Source of the DNA: Brienomyrus brachyistius
Lineage: Eukaryota > Chordata > Actinopteri > Osteoglossiformes > Mormyridae
Length of the DNA: 64,000 nucleotides
Assembly: GCF_023856365.1 (NCBI RefSeq)
Contig: NC_064537.1
Location: 6,307,829-6,371,828 of the forward strand
Direction of reading: 5' to 3'
Below are positions 9,561-20,239 of the stretch, one piece after another. Both the position numbers and the translations under genes were made by a program. Under the pieces are notes generated by a model, which saw only the letters and a program-made list of their open reading frames with translations, had not been told where the DNA came from and did not search any database. How positions within the stretch are numbered: the first letter of the stretch is position 1; the number at the start of each line of letters is the position of its first letter.

Positions 9561-11857
9561 CACCCTGTGTGTTTATACTACAGGTTAATACCACAAGTGC
9601 CATTAGGGAATTATAGCTAATTATGGAACCCAGGCAGTTATATGCAGAGAAAGATACAGTAGAAGTTGCTGTGTTCAGGATGTTTTTTTTCTTCAAATAA
9701 AGACTTGTGCATTTTTTAAGTGGGAGTTATCAGGAATATATGATTTCATTTATCAAAAATAAATTAAAAAATTCCCTTTGCTGCTGTGAAATAGAGATGC
9801 ATATACAATCAAGACGAAGCACAGCAACTGGGGTTATGTAGATAACAATTTATGTTTGCGCTAGTAGGAAAAACTTTCGAGTTAGTATTAAACCGTGCAA
9901 TTCCACTAGCAACCAGAAGATGGCCCCAAATCTCACTGTAAAAGCAGACTGCAAGCAAACATTGAATATTGGATGCAGGTAATGCAGCAAAATGATGGCA
10001 ACATGTTCATAAGCAGCAGACATTTGGGGTCCTGAAAATGGTATTAAATGTTTAATTGATGTCATCTTGGAATGTTTTCGAAAATGTTCTGCATGTACAT
10101 ACCGAAGCACACATGTATCAGCCCTACTGATGGAAAGGCCTTTATGGACCATCTCAGTGTACAGTGGACTAGCAAGTGGTAGATGAGGGATTGTTGCCTT
10201 TTCATTGTTATAGAAATATGGCTTCACAACAACATGCCAGACACAGATATTTTACTAAAGAAGCACTTTCCGCCTGGACAGAAGTGCTTCAGCGTTTGGA
10301 AAGACTCGCAGACGGTGTTTGTGCACCTATATCGCCACTAATGGCGCACAAATGCTGCAGATGTCACAAGACACTGCTCACCGAATTTTATAATGTTAAA
10401 GTGCTGACCTTTCTTTTGGCTGTGTATTATGGTATAGAACCATCTCTGAGCAGCAAACTTTGCATCCGGGAGATTTTTATTTAGTATTTTCATTGTTGCT
10501 GAGAATCACAGCAACATGCAGACCATCCTCCTCAAATTCTACCGGCATGTTCCTACACGAGGGGAAACGAAACTGGACATCTTGTTTATTAATGAAACAA
10601 TGGTGATTATAAAATTTGAAATTCAAAAGAACGAATGGTGTTTTAAAAAGCCAGAAAATAAAAAACTAGGGAAGCATACAGTAAATGGCATAACATGAAC
10701 TTACAGTAATTACACAAACATCATATACTAACACCTAAAATTGTATTGAACTGCAAACCTATTTTGTGCTTCACGTTAAGAGCTCAAGATGTTTGAATAC
10801 ATAATTATACATAATCAGAAAGAAACCCGTTTTACAATCTGTTTACCAACAGCCTTCATTATATTTACAGATCTTTTCTCTGTCCACACAGTGCTGTGGT
10901 TCAGGGTTATGACTCTGTACCTGCAATTGGAAGGTTAACAGTTAGCTGACTATCGGTTGGCTGACAGACTGATCCACCGTTGGGCAGCTTGAGAAAAAAA
11001 GCTCTTGCTTTCATTCACTTCAGGGGTGCTGGACACTGGCCAACCCTGCACTGTTACCCCATACTGGGTCTTACTTGTGTCTGGGTATCACATGGAGAGG
11101 AAGATGGGATGAAAATAGGAAAATTCATTCTATATCTGTAATCATTATAAAAAATTACAGGTGCATAACTAGACTATAAATATTGTTGTGTTGTTGTGTG
11201 GTGGGTTTGAATCAATCCACTGCTCCATGTGTATGTGTGTGTGTGTTTGGCTTTATCTCCCTCGCTATCTTCTGAATAGTGTTTTCTCCCATAATGCAGA
11301 TCTGAAGAGGCGACTCAGTGTGTGAGTAAATGTGTCCTTTGAATCTCCACCAAGGGCATCAGGTGGTATATCAGCTTGACATAGGAATTGCCGATGTCAG
11401 CAATGGCAGCTACAAAAGTTGGAATGAACCTTTATAAAACCTTTTGACAAGTTATGTCAGTTGTCATGAAGGGCTTACAGTATGTTGGTGTCATGTAGCC
11501 TTATGAAGAGCAGTTTTAAGTAAAGTGTTACCCAGTTTTGTAAATTATTGCATGGCTTTTCTAATTTTACATTAAAAATATGAAATTATTATTATTAATG
11601 CTATTATTACAATTAATGGAAGACGATGACTAAACAGTTTATCTCTTTGGTTGGCTACTGCTTTGAAGAATTAAGACACTAGAAAATCCACAATAAGCTG
11701 GTTTGGAGATGTAGGGCAGGACGTACAGAAAGCCAAACAGCTTCAGAGCCATCAGTAAATGACAGTAATCACAATCATCAGTGTAGTTCCTGGCAAGGAC
11801 AAGGTGAGCAATTGCCCAGGGTGGCATAATCTGAGGGGGGGGGGGGAGAGACCAATA
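9561..11857. other. V4-V5 spacer; no confident gene
   Basis: About 9896-9960 is a copy of the block seen upstream of B-family genes, but no B gene follows. Two small + frames lie at 10176-10484 (102 codons, with a Cys-Cys-x2-Cys-His cluster) and 10516-10698 (60 codons). I do not recognise either and give them no function. A (GT)n run is near 11231-11248 and a G run at 11835-11847. Confidence 0.45.
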
Positions 11858-12377
11858 TACTATATGTGGACAAAAGTATTGGAACACCTGTGATAATTAC
11901 AGCGATTGGCCACATAAGCCACAGCCATTGCTGACATACAGGTGTATCATTAAGCCATGCAATTTCCAACATAAAACAATAGCAGCAGAACAGGGGGGTC
12001 ATACAGAAGAGGTTAGTCAGCCAGGCACCGTCATTGGACACCACTGGACACCTTTTCAGCCATTCAGTTCTCGACAGGTCTGTCCAGCTAGAGCTGCCCT
12101 GGTCAACCGCAAGTGAAGTGATTGTGAAGTGGAAACATCTGGGAGCGAGTTCAGCTGCGAGGTGGGGGCGGCCACACAAGCTCACAGAGAGGGACCTGGT
12201 CACCCAACATTAATACCCAACCTGAATGGCAGCAAATCCCACCAGCAATGTCCCAACATCTAATGGAAAACCTTCCCAGAAGAGTACAGGTTATTACAGT
12301 GACTAAGGGTTGACCAGCTTCATATTAATACCCTTAGATTCAGAGTTGTGTCCCAATACTTTTGTCCATATCGTGTA
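11858..12377. mobile_element. Internally deleted Tc1/mariner element
   Basis: Terminal inverted repeats of about 28 bp: the left end reads TACTATATGTGGACAAAAGT and the right end is its imperfect reverse complement, each flanked by TA as expected for Tc1/mariner target sites. The 520-bp body holds decayed remains of a Tc1-type transposase: an N-terminal helix-turn-helix region (about 12070-12200, with a 'ctggtcaaccgcaagtg' stretch) joined directly to the 3' end of the gene ('caatgtcccaacatctaatg'). The catalytic middle is missing. Assignment rests on my knowledge of fish Tc1 sequences. Confidence 0.8.
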
Positions 12378-12723
12378 GCAAATTGCATGCACCAAATCAG
12401 CCTCCGGGACACCCAACATTAACTGTCTTTACCTCCTCCCCTCAGCAACAACTTTTACCTTGCTCACTGAAAAATGCCTGCTGTTAAATTCCACAATGGG
12501 GGGTTTGCATTGATACCCTGACTGATTGTCACCCCAGTCTGTTTCAGCACAATCCGTATTCTCCACATCCCTGCTGCAGCTTGCATTTGGTTTGTATTTA
12601 AACCCCTAGTGGACGGATTATGCAAAGTTACTTATCGCTCTGGTGCTTTAAAACCAGCATGTCAAAGGTTCACACTTGAGAGATCTACCAGCGACGCTTT
12701 TCTTTACCATTTATAACTGAAAA

Positions 12724-13192
12724 ATGGAACTAACAATTTTCATTGCCATAATCTTTATATTGGGGTCCACACAAGGTAGGAAAGGCATCGAGATTATATT
12801 GTGCATGTTGAAATATAATTTAAAAAAAATTACTTAATGGCCAGAAATTAATTTGACATTTAAATGTTCATATCTGTAGGATTACATGGCGAGGAAATTA
12901 GGTTGGATCAATCGCTGGCCCAGGTGCGTAAACCTGGAGAGCGAGTCAGGCTGTCCTGTACCACCTCTGGGTTTGATATGACAAGCTACTTCATGCACTG
13001 GGTACGGCAGAAGGCAGGAGAACCACTTGAGTGGATTGGACAAGTGGACTCTGGTCGGAATAATGATCCAGTTTTGGCAGAATCCCTGAAAGGGCAGTTC
13101 ATCCTGGCTGAGGATGTTGGCAGTAACACACAGTATTTAGAGGCCGTCAGTCTGAAGACGGAAGACTCGGCTGTTTACTACTGCGCTCGAGG
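12724..13192 (+). CDS. V5: IGH variable gene of a separate family, open
   Basis: Leader exon 12724-12775 (MELTIFIA), intron 12776-12879, V exon 12880-13192. Cys23 (RLSCTTSG), Trp41 (MHWVRQK) and Cys104 (VYYCARG) are present without stops. The leader, the framework 1 (DQSLAQVRKPGERV) and framework 3 are unlike the A and B families. In framework 3 the usual 'RFTISRD' is replaced by a Gln-Phe-Ile-Leu-Ala-Glu-Asp run, which removes the Arg that normally salt-bridges to the Asp before 'SAVYYC'. The promoter has octamer-like ATGCAAAG 12620-12627 and a weak TATA (CTTTAAAAC, about 12646). The RSS is good, so it is probably usable and simply divergent. Confidence 0.88.
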
Positions 13193-13231
13193 CACAGTGA
13201 GTGTAGTCAGTGTGACAGCTGTACAAAAAGC
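13193..13231 (+). other. RSS of V5 (23-bp spacer)
   Basis: Heptamer CACAGTG 13193-13199, 23-bp spacer, nonamer ACAAAAAGC 13223-13231. Confidence 0.92.
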
Positions 13232-13923
13232 AGGTGGTGGGAAACCCACCCCAAGAACTTTATTATTTGATGAGAGTGCTGAGGTAATGTAACCTGGACT
13301 GAATATGGAAACAAAACTACAGGAGCATCCATTCAACTTAGTATTTAGGGGTTCAAGCAACGAAACTGCTGGATCCATTATTTTTGCAGATTATTATTTA
13401 ATTGTTTATTTTTGATATATATAAGATATAAGACATAAAATTTGCAGGATAAGCTTATCAGATAGAGATCTAGGGCCATTTTGGTATAATTCAGCAAGGC
13501 ACCTTTTGGTTTCTAACTTGTGAACCGTGAGGGTCACGTTCAAACACTTTATATCATCACATTCCTTCAGCTAGGCTGCATCAGATGGTACTGGGTATGC
13601 CCACTTCTGCTATTTTACGAAAAAAAAAAAAAACCTGCCTTTGTGAACTAGTCTGTGGATTTTGCAATCAGGGACAAATAGCTGTCAATAGGTGTCAACA
13701 TAATCCTTAGCCTGTCATCTTTAATAATTATTTTGCATAATATTACATTGTTTTTTGTTCTGTGGAAAGCTAAAGATCCATCTGCTGACCAGATTTGATA
13801 ATGAATGAATTTAAACATATTGTGGGCCGAATAAATAAAATATCAATAAAATGTTGTGTCCCAATTTGAATCAATACAGTATGATTTTTCCTGATATTTT
13901 CTTGTAGGTGACTTCCAAAGCCA

Positions 13924-13981
<58 letters not shown>

Positions 13982-15640
13982 GAACCTCGTTACTACGTAC
14001 CCCGGATACAACGTTTTCACCTTTTCAACGTACAGGTTTCTAATTCCCGTTTTTAGCCTATGTATTATTCCAATAGCAGCCATTGTTTACAGCGTACACC
14101 CTTACAGCGTAAACTTCGATACAACATCCAAATTTCTAGAGAAAATACGAAAACTAACCATCGTTACAACGTACAGCGCTCTCCCCGCCCACCACAACTT
14201 GTGTCGCTACATCTACCTGCATCTACCTGATCTTCGCCCGACAATGCACATGTGTCTATTGCATTGCTTGGCGTTAAATGAGTTGCCTTGACCGATCGTT
14301 ACTGGACTGCGTAGTAATGGCTTGTTAAGTGTTGTGTGCGTATTCTTTGTTTATTAAACCTTGTGAAATACCGGTCATGCCGATAATTGTGAATTCAAAA
14401 TAATAATGGAAGTAAAGGATTTTATCATTTAATTTGACCAATATTTCATTAATATTTTTAGGCCAAATGCCAAATTTGGATGCGAATGTTTATTTTAAAA
14501 ATCCATTTTGACCAGCCGTTGTGTATTTTCGTTGCCGTTTATTGCCGGCTGGCACTAAGTAAGCGTGAGTAATTTAAGGAAAATTTCAAGGATCCAAATG
14601 AGCTTTGTCGAATTATTTAACAAGTAATAATGTGTTCGTTTGTTTTGTAGATGGACTGTATGAAAAACGGAGGTGCATTAAAATTGGGTGAGCAGGGGGG
14701 TGAGCAGGCTTCCACTGGCAGACGGTAGATTGCCAAATGCCCCACCTGCCCCCCAATGTTATAGGATGACTATTGTGCATTTAAGCTTGAGGGGCAGTGC
14801 AATGGCCAATGGTAAGGGGCTGTGGCCCAGGCCATGTGGCGTAGCCCACCCCCTCAACCAATATATTAAATGTCACAAACTGTCCCGTCTGCCCCAGTTT
14901 GGCCAGCTGATGTCACTGCTAGCCAAGCAGAAGACTAGAAGACTAAATGAATTAGGTCAGTCTTTATCCTTTGTAGTGCTTATCACATAAAAATCTTTAG
15001 TTTTAATTGTCACATGATTTTTATCTTTTAAAGAAGAAAGCCATATATCAAAAACCAGAATAGTATTAGTCTGCAGCACAGGAGGTTAATTTTTAAATAT
15101 TAGCAAGTAACATGGGTGAAATGTCCCCCCCCCCCATAATAAATGTACGCTAATTATTTGAATAGTGTGCCAAGGGGGCGTGGCTGCAGGTGGGTGGGGG
15201 ATGGGCTGTGCCCACTGTGCCCACTGAAATGGCAGACTAAATCACCGCTGCCACCCCCACCCCCCTCCGGTCACCACGCCATCAGGCCCTTCGCCACCTT
15301 TTCATAAACCTCCAGTGACTCTCTGGGCAAGAAACTATGTAAGCAAACCTGCACTGAAAATTGTCTCAGATCAGTTAGTTCATGTGGATCATATTTTAAA
15401 CTAATAAATAGTTTAACAACCATTCTGTTGTAAAGCTTAGAAGAAAATCTGACATAGTTCTACAAAAAAAGACCACAAAAATATTTATTCAAATTTGTTT
15501 ATTTAAATATGTATTTATAGACATAGGCTTTAGTGTACTGGTGCATGACAGTGTGTTCCAACAGGATGCACCTGTTTGATGAAGAAAAAATGGCCATTAT
15601 TTTAGCATTTAGAAAAGTTTGCAATGAAGAAAATTTGTCT
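13232..15640. other. V5-V6 spacer with AT microsatellite
   Basis: An (AT)n run of about 52 bp is at 13927-13978. Just after it, 13979-14180 repeatedly uses 'acgtac' and 'acaacgt' words that look like the end of a DNA transposon; no partner end was found. Poly-C runs are at 15124-15135. Frames through the AT run are artefacts of the repeat. No gene seen. Confidence 0.5.
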
Positions 15641-15684
15641 AACACCATTAGCGCTGACTGTAAATCAGAAGTAGGGGCAGTAGG

Positions 15685-16140
15685 ATGGCAGACAAACTCT
15701 CACTGCTCCTGCTCTTACTTGGTCTCCCTGGTAAGAAGAAATATTTCCTGTTTTACACTAAAAATGTTTGATTTAAAGGTTCCTCATTCAAAAACAGTGT
15801 GTTCATCTGATTATTGTATTTTTTATAGGTGTAATATGCGATGGTCTGGAGTCCATTCCATCAAATCCAGGGCTACAGGAGCCTGGTACAACTCTCAGTC
15901 TCTCCTGTAAGGGTTCTGGATTTAATTTTGGAAGCTATGGCATGAACTGGATAAGACAACCTGCTGGGAAGCCCCTGGAGTGGATGGGGGTTATCTGGTA
16001 TGATGCCAGTAAAACTCTCTATGCAAAGAGTGTGGAGGGACGGATAGAAATCACCAGGGACAATGGCAACAGCATGGTGTATCTGAAACTGTCTGCTCTG
16101 AAAGCTGAAGACACATCTGTGTATTACTGTGCTGGAGAAA
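15685..16140 (+). CDS. V6: IGH variable gene of a separate family, with altered RSS heptamer
   Basis: Leader exon 15685-15730 (MADKLSLL, strongly hydrophobic), intron 15731-15828, V exon 15829-16140. Cys23 (LSLSCKGSG), Trp41 (MNWIRQP) and Cys104 (VYYCAGE) are present and the frame is open. CDR2 reads 'VIWYDAS', and the gene has 'EGRIEITRDNG' in framework 3, unlike A or B. The coding part looks functional. The flanking heptamer, however, starts with G instead of C, which is expected to reduce recombination sharply. No clear octamer was found upstream; AT-rich TATA-like words are at about 15498-15520. Alternative view: a V gene kept in the genome but little used. Confidence 0.85.
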
Positions 16141-16179
16141 GACAGTGTCACACATGTCTGGCTGAGCCGTACAAAAAGG
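16141..16179 (+). other. RSS of V6 with non-canonical heptamer
   Basis: Heptamer position reads GACAGTG (16141-16147) in place of CACAGTG; 23-bp spacer; nonamer ACAAAAAGG 16171-16179. The CAC start of the heptamer is the part most needed by RAG. Confidence 0.8.
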
Positions 16180-17787
16180 CCACGGATTGATGAGAAGCTC
16201 CCAGCAGATCTCAGACATTCTGGAGACAGTCAGCCACCATTAGGCTTAGAACAAGCTGTCATTGTGAACATTTCCTCTATGAAATATGTTGTTGTACGTG
16301 CCTTTGCAGTCATTTTTATTTGTTTATATATATATCACGTGTAATTGAAGAGCAAGTTACCTAAACTCACTGAGTCCATGGGATATTTGTGAATAAGTAC
16401 ATTGCTGTTGAGTTTTGGATATTTAATTTAAGCTATTCATTGGGTTACATGTGGACTAAGTGAGTTTTGGTTCCCAGTACTGTAACATATCATGAGGAAG
16501 CCGGACTTTGGGTCATTGGCGGCATCATCTCAAGAACAATAGAAAAGGGACTGAATAAGGTTTGAAAATATGCTATTCAATTATAAAGCAAATCCCATCT
16601 ATATTAATATATTTTATTAATATATTGACATGCAACATTTCTTCTTGTATTTCCAGTTAATTCACTCGGTTCTAGATTCATGTAAAATGACAGACAGTGA
16701 ACTGACGGACAGAGGAAGCTGAAACACATAACGCCTGTACACTATTCAGAAATATTCTCTTTACAACCAATTTGAAAATCACCATCTCCTAGTTTGTCTG
16801 CCATTACCAGGGGGGCAGCTAAGTAACTGTGGGCCCCCTGAGAAAATGTCACACATATTCAATACTTTGTTTTAAGGCCCCCCTGAATGTGCCAGACTCG
16901 GTCAGGCTGACTGAGCTTACACTCATGCATGGTCATGCAAGTCAGAACTAATGGAAGCAGTGAACAGGGGTTACATTAGCTTTCTCCAAGTTCATGTTAA
17001 AGTTTAAATAAAGCAGCAGATTGTAAAATGTTTCTAAGGAGAAAGTGTGAGTTAAAAAGTGCATTTTATTCTATAATTATAATGAGAGAAAGAGCAGTAA
17101 TTGATTCCTTTGCACCATCATTCTTCCCCACGTCTGTCATGTATATTAAGCAAAAGTAACAATCTATAGTGTGGTCTTTGCTTCACCCCAAAGCTCATAG
17201 GAGCAGCAAAATTCACGTCTATGAACTTCTGGGCATCCAGTGAGGAGCCTGACACAAATAACAGCGAATATGAGGGGCTCAGCTCTTATCTTGGTCACCC
17301 ACATTGCAACCAAAATTTTTTTACCCTTTACGCTACGTCATTTGTAAGTTCAATTTTTTAACTTAGAACTTACAAACAACGTAGTGTTAAGGTTTTAGGA
17401 AACCGGGCCCTGAGCATTTTATAATGAGTGGGATGAAACCACATTTCTGGAGTTTTAAATGTTAAATATCAGGATAATTCACGCAGTTTCTAGGTGTGAT
17501 GCTGCATTGTTTAAAAGAACTATGAAGGTAAACTAAAGTAAAAGAAATGCAGATGAGAGAAACAAAACAGAGCAAAGGCATTTACACTTTGAGATCTGAT
17601 CACAAATCTGCAGAGAACTGATCACCAACTGGAAGGAAACTGATCACCGACTGGCAGGATCCTGTCTCAACATGTCCAAACATGTAACAGCCTGTAGACT
17701 CTGGCAAAGCAGACTTACAGTACATATAAGAATAAATCTTTAAAGTCTTGAAAATTTTCAGAAATAGAAACATCCATTTTCTATAAT
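16180..17787. other. V6-V7 spacer, first part; no gene seen
   Basis: AT-rich sequence. Short inverted words occur around 17330-17395 ('cgctacgtcatttgtaagtt' and 'aacttacaaacaacgtagtg'), a probable small foldback relic. Nothing coding is supported. Confidence 0.5.
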
Positions 17788-18109
17788 CACTTGTCGTATT
17801 CAGGGTCGTGGGGGTCTGGAGCCTGTCCTGGAGGTTATGGGTACAAGACAGAGAAGAACCCAGGATGGAGCGCGAACCCATTGCAGGGCACAGACACATA
17901 CCAGTCACTCACACGAGCACACCTACTGTACGGGCAATTGGGAGATCCAGTTAACCTCAGCATGTTTTGGAGGGTGGAGGAAAACCAGGGTACCTGGAGG
18001 AAACCCAACGGTGATACAGGCAGAACATGCAAACTCCGCACATGTGGAACCACAGCGGAAGCTGGTCCCAGAAGTGTGAGGAAGCAATATGAACCACTGA
18101 ACCACCATG
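17788..18109 (-). repeat. GGAT-tailed tRNA-type SINE, old copy
   Basis: Reverse-orientation, decayed copy of the same SINE as at 24.59 and 42.20 kb. It keeps 'aacccaggatgga', 'cattgcagggcacag', 'cagaacatgcaaactccgca' and the tRNA-like head end 'accactgaaccaccatg'. Confidence 0.75.
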
Positions 18110-18322
18110 GGGGCAGCATGTAGTTCGGTCGGCTAAGTCCCTGTACCAGTGATTGGAAGGTCGCTGGTTCAAGCCCGGCCTCGGCACATCTGTGGGTCCT
18201 TCAGCACGGCCCTTAATCCATGGGGGCCACAACAAGTGGCTGCCCTTCATGGCCAGCTTGCTCTACTCTACAGAGAGCCGGTTGGGGGAGGTGTAAAGAG
18301 AATTTCTCCATGGGGGTCAAAA
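18110..18322 (+). repeat. Second tRNA-derived SINE type
   Basis: tRNA-like head with A-box region 'gttcggtcggctaagtccc' and B box 'ggttcaagccc' (about 18168-18178), then an unrelated body ending near 'aatttctccatgggggtca'. It abuts the older SINE head to head. Confidence 0.75.
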
Positions 18323-18939
18323 AAACCATCAATTCTTCTTTTACATATTTTTATTGAAATACAATCATGTTTTCTAAAATAAACGTTAATACTCCAGAAC
18401 ATTCTTAATAAGAAATGATGTACTATTAATATAGCCTAAAAATGACATCACTCACAGATTATGTCTATAGCAAAATTCTAAATTTTCAGTTCATTTCTAA
18501 ATCAGCATTAAAATGTACTTACTGTAAGACACCCTTTAGATTTTCTCTGACAGAATCATTGTTGACCAGAAGAAACTAAAAAGCAAATCAGTGCAGTTCC
18601 AGCAGTAACCAGAAGATGTCCTCAGTGCGACAGTAACTGCATGCAGCACAGCGGAAATATCAGACTCATGCCGATTTTCAATACACTGTAGGAACTGTAG
18701 CTTTTATTATTTTATCTTTACCAATCATTTCCTAAATTATGTACTATTGCTGTTAAAGTTTAAAAATATGAACAGACATTTAATTCAATCATGCTGTTAA
18801 AAGTGAGAGACTAAGTCAAAACATATAAGAACAGAACATATGTTGTGTTTCAATTTCAGAAAAATTGTGTTATCGTTGCTTGTGGACTGCATTGCACAAA
18901 GATAATGTTTGAACATATAATGCATCCATTTGGTTATTT
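18323..18939. other. Upstream flank of V7
   Basis: About 18590-18680 carries the conserved block found upstream of B-family genes ('cagtaaccagaagatgtcct'). The rest is AT-rich, with no gene. Confidence 0.55.
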
Positions 18940-19114
18940 AGGCAAATTCATCAGTTTATCACGTGACCCCCCTGCCTCATGCCTGCCAGAGGAGGATCCT
19001 GTACAAACCTGCCACAGCTTTTAAAGGAGCCAGTGTCAGTGTGTGACAGAGAGCAGCAGTCACTGGGACTCAGTGTGTACTTTACCTCAGTGCTCCTCCC
19101 TCTGTCCTGCAGCA

Positions 19115-19560
19115 ATGAAGCTCCTACCAGCCCTGCTCACCCTCACAGCACTGGCTCTCTCAGGTCCCTGTCTCTCTCCTCTCTATCTCTCTTTCTCGCT
19201 GCATCTTTCTTTGTGCTCATCTAAATGTCTGCTCTACCTCTTTATTTACAGGTGTGAAGGCTGAGATTTTACTGACTGAGTCTGAACCAGTGGTGAAGAG
19301 ACCAGGAGAATCACACAGACTGACATGTACAGCCTCTGGGTTCACAATCAGTAGCTACTATATGCACTGGATCAGACAGGCTCCTGGGAAGGGACTAGAG
19401 TGGATTGCTGGCATTGACCCTGCAGATGACAGCACTTACTACTCCCAGACTTTTCAGGGAAGATTCACCATCTCCTGTGACAACAGCAAGAACCAGGTGT
19501 ATTTACAGATGAACAGCCTGAAAGCTGAAGACACGGCTGTGTACTACTGTGCTAGAGACT
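19115..19560 (+). CDS. V7: IGH variable gene, B family, open, extra framework-3 cysteine
   Basis: Leader exon 19115-19163 (MKLLPALL), intron 19164-19251, V exon 19252-19560. Cys23 (LTCTASG), Trp41 (MHWIRQAPG) and Cys104 (VYYCARD) are present and no stop occurs. Framework 3 reads '[11 protein letters not shown]' where V12 and V14 have 'FTISRDNG'; this puts an unpaired Cys on the domain. The same Cys and neighbouring bases are in pseudogene V9. Promoter: octamer-like AGGCAAAT 18940-18947 and TATA-like CTTTTAAAGG 19018-19027. The 49-nt leader exon splices in phase to give Gly-Val at the exon join. Confidence 0.9.
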
Positions 19561-19598
19561 CACAGTGATGGGGGCTGTGGGGAAGCCGTACAAATACT
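19561..19598 (+). other. RSS of V7 (22-bp spacer)
   Basis: Heptamer CACAGTG 19561-19567, nonamer ACAAATACT 19590-19598, spacer 22 bp. The same nonamer and spacer length recur in V12 and V14. Confidence 0.88.
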
Positions 19599-19744
19599 AC
19601 TTCCTCAAACATGTGTTTCAAATATTGCAAATCTTTTGACACACTTTAGCTCCAAAATATAAGTATAGTAAAGACATAACAATTTTTTAATCACTGGAAT
19701 AAGGTGAGGAAAGCTATAATTAATCAAACACCAGGGACTATGTG

Positions 19745-20239
19745 TGACCGAAGGCAGAATAACAACACGGGGATCCAGAAATGCGCACAGCAAGAAGGTT
19801 TATTGCAGGCGCAGTTAGAGATGAAGCAAAGGGGTAATCAGTAATGGATAGTCGAAAGCCGAAAGCTGGGGTTGATAGCCGGAAGGTCAGTCCTACACAA
19901 TCACATGGGACACGAACACACAGGGGAAGGGGAACAGGAGAAGCCGGTCTCAGCAGGTAAGGCGGCTCAGGTACGGGAGCGAGTCTGGGGAAAGGAAGAA
20001 GACAAGGTAAGGTAAGCACAGCAGGAACACGGAGCAGGTAAGGAATACTGGGAACACAAAAGACAAGTAAATGCTTAGTAAGGCATTGACATGGCACAAT
20101 ACTTCGCAAGGAGCTGTCTGTGTTCCCTACTTATCTAGGAGTCTCGTTAGTGAGAAATACGGAACACCTGGAGAACCCTGCCTACTCTGGCGGTGCTGAA
20201 GTGGAGTGAGCGGCGGGTTCCGTCTGAGAGGGCGTGACA
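19745..20239 (-). mobile_element. Solo LTR
   Basis: About 495 bp with TG...CA ends. Read on the minus strand it starts 'tgtcacgccc', has an AATAAA signal (the + strand shows 'ggtttattgc' near 19798) and ends '...cggtca'. Flanks give a probable 5-bp target duplication with one mismatch (atgtg / gtgtg). No internal coding part, so it is a solo LTR left by recombination. Surrounding sequence shows an imperfect duplicated word ('tcaaacaccaggg' before, 'tcaaacactaggg' after), so it may sit inside an older element. Confidence 0.65.

Noticed and set aside
10176..10698. Two small + frames with a Cys/His cluster
   Set aside because: No recognisable domain and no splice or promoter context; left unnamed within the spacer.
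11778..12203. 141-codon minus frame
   Set aside because: Lies antisense over the Tc1 remnant; no signal of coding.
13871..14291. Frames on both strands through 13.9-14.3 kb
   Set aside because: They arise from the (AT)n run giving Ile-Tyr repeats.
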